From a virus, in the IMG/VR virus record IMGVR_UViG_3300029319_000071, positions 10,947 through 52,528 of that record: a stretch of 41,582 nt of DNA. One strand, given 5' to 3'. The first letter of the stretch is position 1. Each line of letters starts with the position of its first letter. The position numbers and the translations under genes were made by a program. Positions 7,081-16,500 of the stretch are shown here, piece by piece. The notes under the pieces are model-generated. The model ran no database searches and was not told the origin of the DNA. It saw nothing but the letters and a program-made list of their open reading frames with translations.

Positions 7081-9555
7081 TCATTCTTCACCAATAATCT
7101 GGAAGTCTCCACCATCTAGTGACACTTCGTCATAATCAAACCCTGAAGGTAAATCTTGCTCGGACGATATCACGTATAACTTCTTGTTGAAGTGAACATT
7201 GATGTCAAATCTTTTATTTGTTTTCTTTGAACGGATTCTTACTTTGTAAGTCTTTCCAAAAGGTGACTCCTTGCCTATTCCAGCCTCAACTGCGCCATTT
7301 TGAAAGAATGGCGTGGTGTGTTGTGGGGCTGGGGCAATGTAGACGGACTTAGAAAAATCCTCAGATGGTGAAACTTCTTTTGGCAAAAGCTGCTCATCAA
7401 AGTTAAAAATCTTGATCTCTGGATTGATGTATCCATCGTCATTTATAATTTTAAAGCGGAAAACTGTTGACGGATCTGATATGTTACCGTTAAAGTCAAC
7501 AACTCTACCAGTTATCCAGTAGTCGATGTTTGGCTCCACATTTAAGGTATATGATGAACCAACCGCTTGATTGTTGTCTTGTGCTTTTCTAATCTCGACT
7601 GGATCGGTCGTATTTAAGACACTAATCTTAGTTGCCGTTTCAAAGTCTTCGTATTTCTTTGGTTGTTCTGTAGTGATGAATAGCTCAAAGAACTTTGCGT
7701 CTGATGACTCGCTTTTGTAATATAGTTCGTCTTTATAGAAAGAATAAAATTGTCTTGCGTATTGCTCTGCCTTTGCATTAGCTCGTTGGTCTGATGATAA
7801 TATGTTTTGTCTTTTCGCTCGGTATTCATCGTTATAACCGGCAAAAATAACTGTCATTAGGTTGTCTGTTTGACGGTAAGCAAAGAGTTGTAGGTTTGGT
7901 GCAGCGGGTGCTGAGTCATAAACCAAGATGCCATCTTGTGAGAAAAATGGGACTTCAATAAAGTTAACCGAGGGTCTTGCCTCAACCTTGAACGCAAGGT
8001 TTGGCAATACGCTCGTGTCACCGGACCCTGGCTCAACGATAACACTTTCCCCGATCAAGCCAATAGGGTCTTCTATACCCTCAAATGCATCCTCTGGAAT
8101 TGTGTACAGGTAATCTACTGCGACTGTAGCTCTAAGGGCAAATACTTCATATGTTGCGTCTGCGCCCTCATTGAAGCGCAAGTTTGTATCAAAAACTTGA
8201 ATGTCTTGCAAGGAAGGAAAGTTTGGAACTATCCAGTGACTTACTTTGCCTGTAAACTTATCTGTCTTTGTTACTCGGTAACAAACTGGCTCGCTGTAAT
8301 TGGCGTTGAGCCAAAAGTCTTCCTTGTCACCAAGAGTGTCAACAATAAGCTCTGTGACCTTTTTTTCAAACAAAAGTGAACTTAATTTTTTCTGAATATT
8401 GGAACATTTCTCTTGGTTTGTGCCCTTTGAAAGTTCAAAGTTGAGAAAATCAGCGTCTTTTGTCAATTCTTTTGCCCTAATGACTTTTGTATTGAAAGTT
8501 TCTATTTGCTCTCCGGTTTCTTGGCTGAAAACAGAGAACTCTTCGTTGCTGTCGAACCAAGAAGCGCCTTCGTACTTGTCAGGGTTTTCTACTAGGTCTG
8601 TGTAGAGACCAAGGAACTGTTGAAAGAACGGGGCTATCTGTGGAGAGTTCAAAAAGTTTACGAAAGAAAAACCGCCCATTGAGTTCTTCTCGGTTGTAAA
8701 CTCTGTTCTTGAATAGAATGGAACAAAATCTCTCAGGTCTGTTATTTGTTTTGCCACACTGTTTGCAGGGGCTTGGTCTCTGTATGTTGCAACACTTCTA
8801 AGACGATCTTCTGTGATATCGAGACAACCTTGTAAAAACGTGTTGTAAGAATCTAAGTCGTAGAATACAACATGGTTTAGGTTTTTGCTTTCATACAAAC
8901 TGTAATTTGCATCTTTTCCTATCTCGTTCAAAGTCTTGCCATCGGGTTGAAAAAATGAAGATTCAACATGACGATACATAGATGGAACAAAGTCACTGTT
9001 TTGCGAAGTATTTCCCTGAAATCTTTGATATGGATCATCTTTGATGTATTTTTTGTAGTAAGAGCGAAGCTTGTAGAAAAAGTGTGGAATGCCCTCTGCT
9101 TGTTTTGACTCTGCTATCTCTTCCTCGGTTGCGTCAGCAGGAAGAAAGAAAGACTCGTCAACAATTCTTCCCGCTGGAAATGAAACATCAAAGAATAGAT
9201 CTCTATTAAAAATTGGCGTTGCAGCTTTGCGAACGGCTGTGCCGAGAATCTTTAAAGTAGCAAGAATAGCCACAACAGGTTCAGTGAAGCCCTTCGCCAA
9301 TAAACCATCAACGTATTCCTTAACAGCTTTATCGCCAGCAAAGTTTTCCACCCTAAACTCATAAAGTTTTGTTTTCTCATCAGAACTAAGTTTTTTAAAC
9401 TTTACCTCGGACCTTTCATCGGAGATAATTTGTTCACGTCTGGCTGGGTTTATTTTTGTGCCAAGTTCAAACTCTTTTCTGATGCTGTCAACAATATTAT
9501 TACCAACAAGATCGGTTGGAATATAAATCAGATTTTCTTTATACTTCTTGTTCAT
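7081..9555 (-). CDS. Large tail/appendage structural protein, 824 residues
   Basis: The protein is not recognised by name. The N-terminal third is charged and probably helical (many K/E/D, for example around residues 20-65). The C-terminal third becomes beta-rich. Around residues 670-705 the run WITGRVVDFNGNISDPS looks like a strand-turn-strand element of a fibronectin type III or Ig-like domain, a type common on phage surface proteins. There is no signal peptide. A short hydrophobic stretch at about 83-105 is too polar to be a confident membrane segment. ATG at 9555 has GAGGAA six bases upstream. Location between other structural genes supports a tail or baseplate appendage role. Confidence 0.6.
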   Translation of the reverse strand: MNKKYKENLIYIPTDLVGNNIVDSIRKEFELGTKINPARREQIISDERSEVKFKKLSSDEKTKLYEFRVENFAGDKAVKEYVDGLLAKGFTEPVVAILATLKILGTAVRKAATPIFNRDLFFDVSFPAGRIVDESFFLPADATEEEIAESKQAEGIPHFFYKLRSYYKKYIKDDPYQRFQGNTSQNSDFVPSMYRHVESSFFQPDGKTLNEIGKDANYSLYESKNLNHVVFYDLDSYNTFLQGCLDITEDRLRSVATYRDQAPANSVAKQITDLRDFVPFYSRTEFTTEKNSMGGFSFVNFLNSPQIAPFFQQFLGLYTDLVENPDKYEGASWFDSNEEFSVFSQETGEQIETFNTKVIRAKELTKDADFLNFELSKGTNQEKCSNIQKKLSSLLFEKKVTELIVDTLGDKEDFWLNANYSEPVCYRVTKTDKFTGKVSHWIVPNFPSLQDIQVFDTNLRFNEGADATYEVFALRATVAVDYLYTIPEDAFEGIEDPIGLIGESVIVEPGSGDTSVLPNLAFKVEARPSVNFIEVPFFSQDGILVYDSAPAAPNLQLFAYRQTDNLMTVIFAGYNDEYRAKRQNILSSDQRANAKAEQYARQFYSFYKDELYYKSESSDAKFFELFITTEQPKKYEDFETATKISVLNTTDPVEIRKAQDNNQAVGSSYTLNVEPNIDYWITGRVVDFNGNISDPSTVFRFKIINDDGYINPEIKIFNFDEQLLPKEVSPSEDFSKSVYIAPAPQHTTPFFQNGAVEAGIGKESPFGKTYKVRIRSKKTNKRFDINVHFNKKLYVISSEQDLPSGFDYDEVSLDGGDFQIIGEE

Positions 9556-9569
9556 TAGATTCCTCTAAA

Positions 9570-12500
9570 TTAATATCCACCACTTCCTCTACCGGGAGCT
9601 ACTGTGGTTGGTCTGGCGGGGGCTGGTGAACGTGGTGGTGGCGCAACGACTGGTTGAGCAATCGGTGCTGGGGCTCTTGTTGGTGTCGGGGCTGGAGTTG
9701 CAGCGGTCGCTTGCGGTCTGGCACTTTCAGCGGGTTCTGCTTGGGGGCGTTGATTAATAACTGCTGTAGCCTTCGGTCTGGTTGCCTTGGCAACACGGCG
9801 ACTAGCGGAGGATCGGGTGGGACGTTTAATCAAGCCGGTGCCCTGGAATCCAAGAATGGCTTGGGTATCGTCAGTGGTAATAAGCGTTGGAACCTCTGTA
9901 TCCAAGAACGAAAACGGAACCGCCACAGCTTGCACAGCGGCTGAGTTGCTGATAATGAAATATTCGTTGAAGATGTCAAACCCTGATTCGATTGGAATAC
10001 CAGCTTTCAAAACGATGCGAGCCATTACATTTGTACCCTCGGGCAGGTTAACAAAGAATTGTTTTGTTAGCGGAGTGTAAACTGGCTGCATATCGTCGGT
10101 AAAGGTTGATACATATTCCAACTGATAGGCGTTCATTAGCCTAGTGATATAAGATGCTGGACGGAGTTTGTATTCAACATCGCCCAACGCCTGAGCTACT
10201 TTGCCATGCTTATCATCGATTTTTCCAAGACGCTTTCCAAGGATAGCTGCCAATACAAAGTTGTAAGTATATGTGGCTTGATCCAAATAAAGTGATTTTG
10301 TTGCCTGTTGACCAAGTTGTTCCACAGCACTTTGCTGGAGAAGCTCTGTGGCTTTTTTAATATTCTTGAGAAACTTGGACAACTTTTTGCCACGCTTTGG
10401 TTTTCTTGAAGAATCAATGGTGCCTGGAATAAAGTTATCTTGTGATGGCAACTCTTTTAATAAAGCGTCATCTGGCACACCGATTGTAACCCCATCAGAA
10501 TTTAAAAGTTGACCGACAAGATCTGACTGATTGGTGTAGAAGTTGCTAGGTTCTTTTACCTCTAGTTCCGCTGCTAAAAGGGTATCTGTGTAGAGCGCTT
10601 CAAAGTTTTCATTCTGTGTCACTAGGTTAATCGTTGCATCGTCAATGGTTATTGACACTGGGGCTAACGATAGTCTCTCGTCATCAGCGTATGCATTACT
10701 CTCGTCTGTGACACCATAAGAGTCAAGGGTAATACCCTCAAGATCAACTCTTGCAGACAGCGTGTTAGGATTCACCAAAAAAGCAGAGCCAAAAGGTTTT
10801 GTTTGATTAATAAAGTCGTAAAACACTCTTGAATCTCTATGAATGTAACCTTTGTCAAAGGTAAAATCAAATGTCTTGTATGGTTTGAAATCTTTCTTCT
10901 GCCCTTTCACGTAACTTCTTGAGCCCTGTTCTGCGACATCAATACCTTCTGCCTGGGCAATTTTCAATAATGTGGTGTATGCCTCGTCATATTGCTCCTG
11001 AAGCTCTTGAAACTGGTCGAAAGAAGCTAGCGTTCTATCTGTAACGTTGATCTGTTGCTTGGGCAAAAGATAGTTGTACAGATCAAATAATTGTTTTCTG
11101 AGTGTGTTGTAGTTCTGACTGTCCACCTTATAGAGATTACTAGTGATATAATCGTCCGTGAAATAGCCTGAGACGGGATTAAACACAGTGATAGATGTTC
11201 GGTCAATGTCCAATGACGCAATAATCTCAGTCAATGAGGTGATATTACTCTGAAGTTTTGGCATCACATACTTGAACAACCCCTCTAAAGGATTTTTTGC
11301 GGTTATTGTAAGTTTGTAATCATATTCTCGCGGATCATAAAAATCAGTGAATCTATAACCAATCGCGATACCACGGTTAAATGTAAATCCAGTTAGCGTT
11401 GTTGGGTCTGCCATTGATTCGACGACACCATTACTAAACACTTTACTCATTTTTACTGAGAATAACACACCTTTAGTATACAAGTCGGGATTATCCAGTA
11501 ACGCCTGATAAGACGTCAGCTTCTTCGATAAGTTCTTTTTGCTCAAGAAGAATGTCCCATTGACAACGTTATTATAATCAACCGATACAAGAGGGTCAGC
11601 GATTATTTTCTCATTGCCCGTATTTTGCAAGTAAGAGTAATATCCCTTTTCTCCGAATGCTTTTTTAACTGAATCAAGTCTCGCTGCTAAAGCAAAGTTG
11701 TCAAGGGCGAACTGGGGCTTTTGTTCAAAGAGGCTAACATCGACCGTTTGTTGCTCGCTAAACTGTTGAGGCTCAAAGTTTTCAACGAGTGGGATGGAAG
11801 CGTAATCTCTAACAGTAAAAACTAGTTTATTGTTTTCACGGAACTCGATATTTGGAACAATGGTCACATATAAGTTTTTTAACTGAGTGTCGGTGAAAAC
11901 GACTTGCGTCTTTTGACTATTGATAATTTTTGGCTCTGGTGGTTCCCCACTAATCTCTATCTGGTCGCTTGATACCTGCAAAGCCTTTGCAAAAGTAAAT
12001 ATCTGGTCTTCGGTTGGGTCTAGCTCAATAGAGTTGTTGTCATTTAGTGCTGCTAGTATTCTATCAGCAAGTGACACTATTTGTTTTACCTGCGGAGCAG
12101 TGGCTGTTAGGTCTATTAAAGATTGCAGAGCAGCATTGTTAGACAATGTTCCTGCATCGACTGCGGCTTGGAGCGCTCCTGCTTGCTCAGTGTCTTCTTC
12201 AACTGTTTGATTGACGGCGGCGGTTGGCTCTTCAACTGTTTGATTGACAGCAGCGGTCGGCTCTTCAACTGTTTGATTGACAGCAGCGGTTGGTGTCGAT
12301 GCCATTTTGAAGATACATTTGTTTAGTTGCTCAACTGCCTGCTGTGCTGGGGCTGGTGCATCGGCAGGAGGAGCATCAATAAACTTTTTTACTTCTTGGG
12401 CTGTTGGTGTCTGAGTTCCGTTGTAAAGATAAAAGCCAACCTGTTGTGCAACTGCCACCAACTCATTTATAAGTTCGTAGCGTTCTGGATCATTCGTCAC

Positions 12501-12749
12501 TAAAACTTTTACGTTGTAAAGGTTTGGTTGTCCGACTGTAGCGTCAAGGACATCTCTTAAAGAAAAGCTATCCAAATAGTTTTCAACCTCAATGAGGTTG
12601 GTGTGACTGATTGTGAGTTCAAAACGTTCGTCGTCCTGTGGCGAAAAAGCACCAGCCTCCAGAGTGGCGTCTGACGCTTCGTCAAACCCAATCTGTCGAA
12701 CGGAAATACCATCGATGCTTATTTGCGGTAGGATCTCATTACAACTCAT
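9570..12749 (-). CDS. Large structural protein with internal tandem repeat and proline-rich tail, 1059 residues
   Basis: The family is unknown. Residues about 150-185 consist of three near-identical 11-residue units, PTAAVNQTVEE. They are preceded by a Pro/Ala-rich linker (DAPPADAPAPAQQ type) and form a flexible spacer between an N-terminal domain and the main body. The last 75 residues are a long Pro/Ala/Thr/Arg-rich tail ending in Gly-Ser-Gly-Gly-Tyr. The body is mixed alpha/beta without recognisable motifs. The start codon overlaps the upstream stop (ATGA). Repeats and low-complexity ends fit an extended virion protein; this is inference from position and composition. Confidence 0.6.
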   Translation of the reverse strand: MSCNEILPQISIDGISVRQIGFDEASDATLEAGAFSPQDDERFELTISHTNLIEVENYLDSFSLRDVLDATVGQPNLYNVKVLVTNDPERYELINELVAVAQQVGFYLYNGTQTPTAQEVKKFIDAPPADAPAPAQQAVEQLNKCIFKMASTPTAAVNQTVEEPTAAVNQTVEEPTAAVNQTVEEDTEQAGALQAAVDAGTLSNNAALQSLIDLTATAPQVKQIVSLADRILAALNDNNSIELDPTEDQIFTFAKALQVSSDQIEISGEPPEPKIINSQKTQVVFTDTQLKNLYVTIVPNIEFRENNKLVFTVRDYASIPLVENFEPQQFSEQQTVDVSLFEQKPQFALDNFALAARLDSVKKAFGEKGYYSYLQNTGNEKIIADPLVSVDYNNVVNGTFFLSKKNLSKKLTSYQALLDNPDLYTKGVLFSVKMSKVFSNGVVESMADPTTLTGFTFNRGIAIGYRFTDFYDPREYDYKLTITAKNPLEGLFKYVMPKLQSNITSLTEIIASLDIDRTSITVFNPVSGYFTDDYITSNLYKVDSQNYNTLRKQLFDLYNYLLPKQQINVTDRTLASFDQFQELQEQYDEAYTTLLKIAQAEGIDVAEQGSRSYVKGQKKDFKPYKTFDFTFDKGYIHRDSRVFYDFINQTKPFGSAFLVNPNTLSARVDLEGITLDSYGVTDESNAYADDERLSLAPVSITIDDATINLVTQNENFEALYTDTLLAAELEVKEPSNFYTNQSDLVGQLLNSDGVTIGVPDDALLKELPSQDNFIPGTIDSSRKPKRGKKLSKFLKNIKKATELLQQSAVEQLGQQATKSLYLDQATYTYNFVLAAILGKRLGKIDDKHGKVAQALGDVEYKLRPASYITRLMNAYQLEYVSTFTDDMQPVYTPLTKQFFVNLPEGTNVMARIVLKAGIPIESGFDIFNEYFIISNSAAVQAVAVPFSFLDTEVPTLITTDDTQAILGFQGTGLIKRPTRSSASRRVAKATRPKATAVINQRPQAEPAESARPQATAATPAPTPTRAPAPIAQPVVAPPPRSPAPARPTTVAPGRGSGGY
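12197..12295 (-). repeat. Three tandem 33-base units inside a structural gene
   Basis: Units begin at 12197, 12230 and 12263 on the plus strand and each starts CTTCAACTGTTTGATTGAC. They encode AAVNQTVEE-type 11-residue repeats in frame. Differences are limited to a few bases (for example GGCGGCGG against AGCAGCGG), so the duplication is recent or kept uniform by recombination. The multiple of three keeps the reading frame when copy number changes. Confidence 0.92.
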
Positions 12750-13594
12750 TTGTCATCACACACCACTTTTGATTTACTGTTTGGTGCCCTTGTAGTAAGT
12801 AGTTCTGCTGAGAATAGTGACTCTGCCGTCTGATCAAGTAATACTTGTAAATTCTCTGACAGTAAGTTGTCAACTTCCTCTTGAATAGTTTCTATTTTTA
12901 TTTGTCTGTCGGTAATATCTTGAGGGGTTTTTGGATTGGAGTCTTCGACAATAAATAATTTTGGCTGTGATAAGTTGGTGGTTGAACCAGTGACTTCATA
13001 AACCTCAATCTCAAAATCCTGAGTAAAGTTGGAAAACTGCGTGTTCTCCTCTTTTAAGATAAAGAAAAGCGGATCTTCAGCTACGTATGCAGTGTTAGTT
13101 GAGCTATCATAGAAATATCTATAAGAGCATGTAATATTTAACTGCGGAATAAAAGTGGCGGCGGCTTCTACAACCTGTGTATCGTCATTAACCAAGTTGT
13201 TAATATTATTTGACAAAATTTGCATGTCAAAATATGGTGCCTCCTGAACCTGGGAGTTATAAGACCCCAAGGGTGTTAAATACGGAGACTCATTTAAAAA
13301 TACGTCCTGTCCTATATTTTGAAAGTTTTGTTTGCCACCCTTATAGTTTGTCTGTCCCTTCTCAACTGCTCTTTTAAATCGTGCGTTGGGCTTTATGTAT
13401 TGTGTTTCATCAAGAATACGTTGTTGTGCAAGGTTTTGTATTTCTGTGCCACTGGCATAACCAAAGTCATATAAGATGTCGTCATCATAAAAAGCGTAAT
13501 ATGATGGTTTAAACCTACCAAGAGATAATAATCTTCGACCCTCTGAAGTTAGCTGCACATCAAATACTTCTTCTTTTTTATTAAAATAGGTCAT
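12746..13594 (-). CDS. Tail structural protein sharing its N-terminal module with the gene at 6044-7015
   Basis: This 282-residue protein opens with VFDVQLTSEGRRLLSLG and YDDDILYDFGYASG, matching the N-terminus of the 323-residue protein at 6044-7015. The remainder is acidic with Asn/Gln-rich stretches and no known domain. It overlaps the end of the 2647-residue gene by four bases (ATGA) and is followed by the 1059-residue gene in the same way. The three are therefore likely translated together and may assemble together. No enzymatic motif, signal peptide or membrane helix is seen. Function beyond a virion component is not supported. Confidence 0.6.
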   Translation of the reverse strand: MTYFNKKEEVFDVQLTSEGRRLLSLGRFKPSYYAFYDDDILYDFGYASGTEIQNLAQQRILDETQYIKPNARFKRAVEKGQTNYKGGKQNFQNIGQDVFLNESPYLTPLGSYNSQVQEAPYFDMQILSNNINNLVNDDTQVVEAAATFIPQLNITCSYRYFYDSSTNTAYVAEDPLFFILKEENTQFSNFTQDFEIEVYEVTGSTTNLSQPKLFIVEDSNPKTPQDITDRQIKIETIQEEVDNLLSENLQVLLDQTAESLFSAELLTTRAPNSKSKVVCDDK

Positions 13595-16500
13595 CTGTTG
13601 TTTCTCCCTCCATCCTCGGATTCATCGGGCGTGTTTGCCGACAAAGCACTAAGATCGATAGTGGTTAAGCTTGATACATTTGCCTGGATGCCCAGGCTGA
13701 GGGCAGCTTCAGCTTGTTGTTCCTCTTCAGTTTGTGGTTCTGTCACGGTCTGATTAGCGAACGCTGGTGGCTCAGGTGGTGTTGTTGGTGCGATATTGGC
13801 GATTTTACCGGACAACTCAACGGATGAATCAACTTTTGCCAACTCGATAAGCGAGAAGAAGTCGTAAGGGTAGTTGTAAGAGTAAGCCAAGCGTTTTTTA
13901 CCAAAGTCTTCAAAGAATGGTAGTTCGCTTTGAACACCGAAGGGTTTAAAGTCAAACTGGAACTGATCATCCTCAACATTTTTTGTGATTTGTGAGTACT
14001 GGAACTCGCCTCTCTTTTTAACTTTGAAAACAAAGAATTTAAGATCGTCAAGCTCGATAGCATTCAGGGCTTTTACATCGCCCTCAAAGATTGATGGAGC
14101 GCCTGAAGCGATTAAAGATTTGATATTCGCATTAATAACATCAACAGGAGTCCCGTCTGTACCAACGAGTGATTCGTATCCGGTGGGCAAATCAATAACA
14201 GATTCTTGCTCAACTGCTACGAGTCCAGCATCTGGAAGCACTCCTTGCCAAATGTTTGACAAGTCTGTTTGTGACAAAGTTCTCCTGAACTCAAACACAT
14301 ACATGATTGGCTTTTTAACATTTGTCTGGATTGATGCCTCTGTCAAGTCTGGTGGTGAGAATGTAACCCAATCCAAGAATGGTGGGAACACATAATCTTT
14401 CATTAATCTTGCCTGACGGACAAGTTGGTCATCAGCAGAAGAAACAGACCTTCTATTGGTTTTCTTCAAGGTTTTTCTTACAGCATCATCGGTCAACTCA
14501 AAGAATCGCACTGGCTGATCTTTTGTATTATCCACGTAATATGGAAGCACAACCAGTCCCTCTTTAACGTCACGAGCAGTAGCAAGGCGACCAATCGCTT
14601 TCTTTTCTTTCGGAATCCCCAGGCTATCAGCAAGTGAAGCCGTGGCAAAGCCCCGGTCAGATGCTTGGACAAAGCCATCGCTAATTTCTGCGAAGATGCC
14701 AGTACTGCTGTAATCTGGAATCTCACCATATTGATGCCACATGCCTTTTGGTGCTGTGTTTGAACCAGACGCAGGTCGAGTGATTGACACATTTTTAAAG
14801 TTTAGAACCGGGCACTCGTATTTGGAGTGAATAACTAGTTTCTTTCTTGGCGTGTCAAATGATTCAAACTCAACAATATCGCCATCTTCGTTGAACTTCG
14901 TTTTCTTTTCTTCAACAACGGCATCCGTAACAAAACTAGCGCTGATTTGCATTTCATCATCAGGCTGAATGAGGTTTACGACCGTTTCTGACTCTGCTAC
15001 AAAACTTTCATCTGCATTGAGAATGTTAAATGGATTCTCGTTCGCTCGCAGGTAGGTGATTTTCATGCTGGAAACAACTTCGTCCAAGGTATGCGTCTCT
15101 TGCGTGGGAGTAAAAGTATAGCGTGCGCGAGCAAAGCCATTGTAGTATGGAGGAGTAAAAGCAGAGAACTTTCTCGTATTTACTCGCGTTCCGGCGCTCT
15201 CAGAGGCGTCAGAAATAGACGGGAAGCCAAACGCATCGGGTCTATCATACATGACACAGTTTTTCGTTGGTTCTAGGCTCGCAGTTGAACCGATAAACAC
15301 CTCTTCAAGAGGGCGTGGACCAGTTATCAAAGGAAGTTGCTTTTTAATTTTTTCTGAATACTCACTAACACTTGAAACATCTGCGTTTGTAAGAGTCAAA
15401 TCCATTTGGTAAGTTTTTGTTTTATCAAAAGCGAAAACATCCTTTGCCAAACTTTCAAACGAAACCAAACCGCGTTTCAAAAAGAAATTAACCGTTTCAG
15501 CAAAGAAGTTGTTTGCAAATAACTCGTGATTGATTTTTGGTTTTGAACCAACAATAGAGAACGATCCGGTATTATTTGCTAGGTTGTTTGCGTCAAATTG
15601 AATGTATTTTTGTTTGAAGTTTCCAAAAGGATCCAGCATAGCCTCAAAAGGGACTCTTCTAACTAAACCACCACCATAATTGAATATGCCGAGAGTAAAT
15701 GGAGCGTCTGTAAAGTTTTGGTGTATTCCAAGAAACTTGTTGACAAACGGAATTGAGGATGAAAACGGCGTTGCCACCATATCCCCCAAATCGGTAGAAA
15801 CAGTTGCGGTAAGAGTAGTCGCAATCCACTCGTTTGTTATGGCATCACCGAAATAAGTGACAGAGGCAGAAAATGCATTGCAGACTCCTTTTTGGAAAAA
15901 TGTATTTGATGCAGTGACCTCAAACATTGGGTAGTCAACAGCCAGACCAGACTTGATTGTGTTGAACAAAATACCGGGAGTTACATAGGGCTCAAAGAAA
16001 TATTGCCTTGGGTTTTTAAATCCAAATCCATTGTTGTCAAATGCTTCTATACTATCTGCATAACTTTGACTCAATTCTTCTGCAAGCTGAACAGTTCTCT
16101 GTTGTGGGTAAAACCCTTCGTATGGTAATAGTTTTAATAGTGCTTTTGCTTTTAAGCCAAACTTACTGATTCCGAGACCAGTATCCTCTTTTAGACCAGC
16201 TACGACCTCTGAAAGTTCTGCCGCTGAATATCTGTTAACGCTAAAATCAGATGTACCAGTCAACGACACAAAGTCTGTTAATTGCGTTGCAAAGTCAAAA
16301 CCGTTGGTTAGATACGTTTCAATGTGATCCGAAATCTTAAACTCTGGTACGATTGAATGATCTTTGCCTCTGCGGCGAAGTTCATCAGCGTATGCATCGT
16401 AAGAGTTGTAGAAAGGCTCTCTACCAGATTGATCACCAACTTCCCACAATGCCTCGCCAGTGTTAATGATACCACCTGTAACTGATGTGGCTATCACAGA

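Noticed and set aside
12197-12295. CRISPR array
   Set aside because: The units are directly adjacent without spacers and lie in frame inside a coding gene.
13985-14395. Plus-strand open frame of 136 codons
   Set aside because: It lies wholly opposite the 2647-residue gene, has no ribosome site or recognisable motif, and no plus-strand gene is supported in the window.
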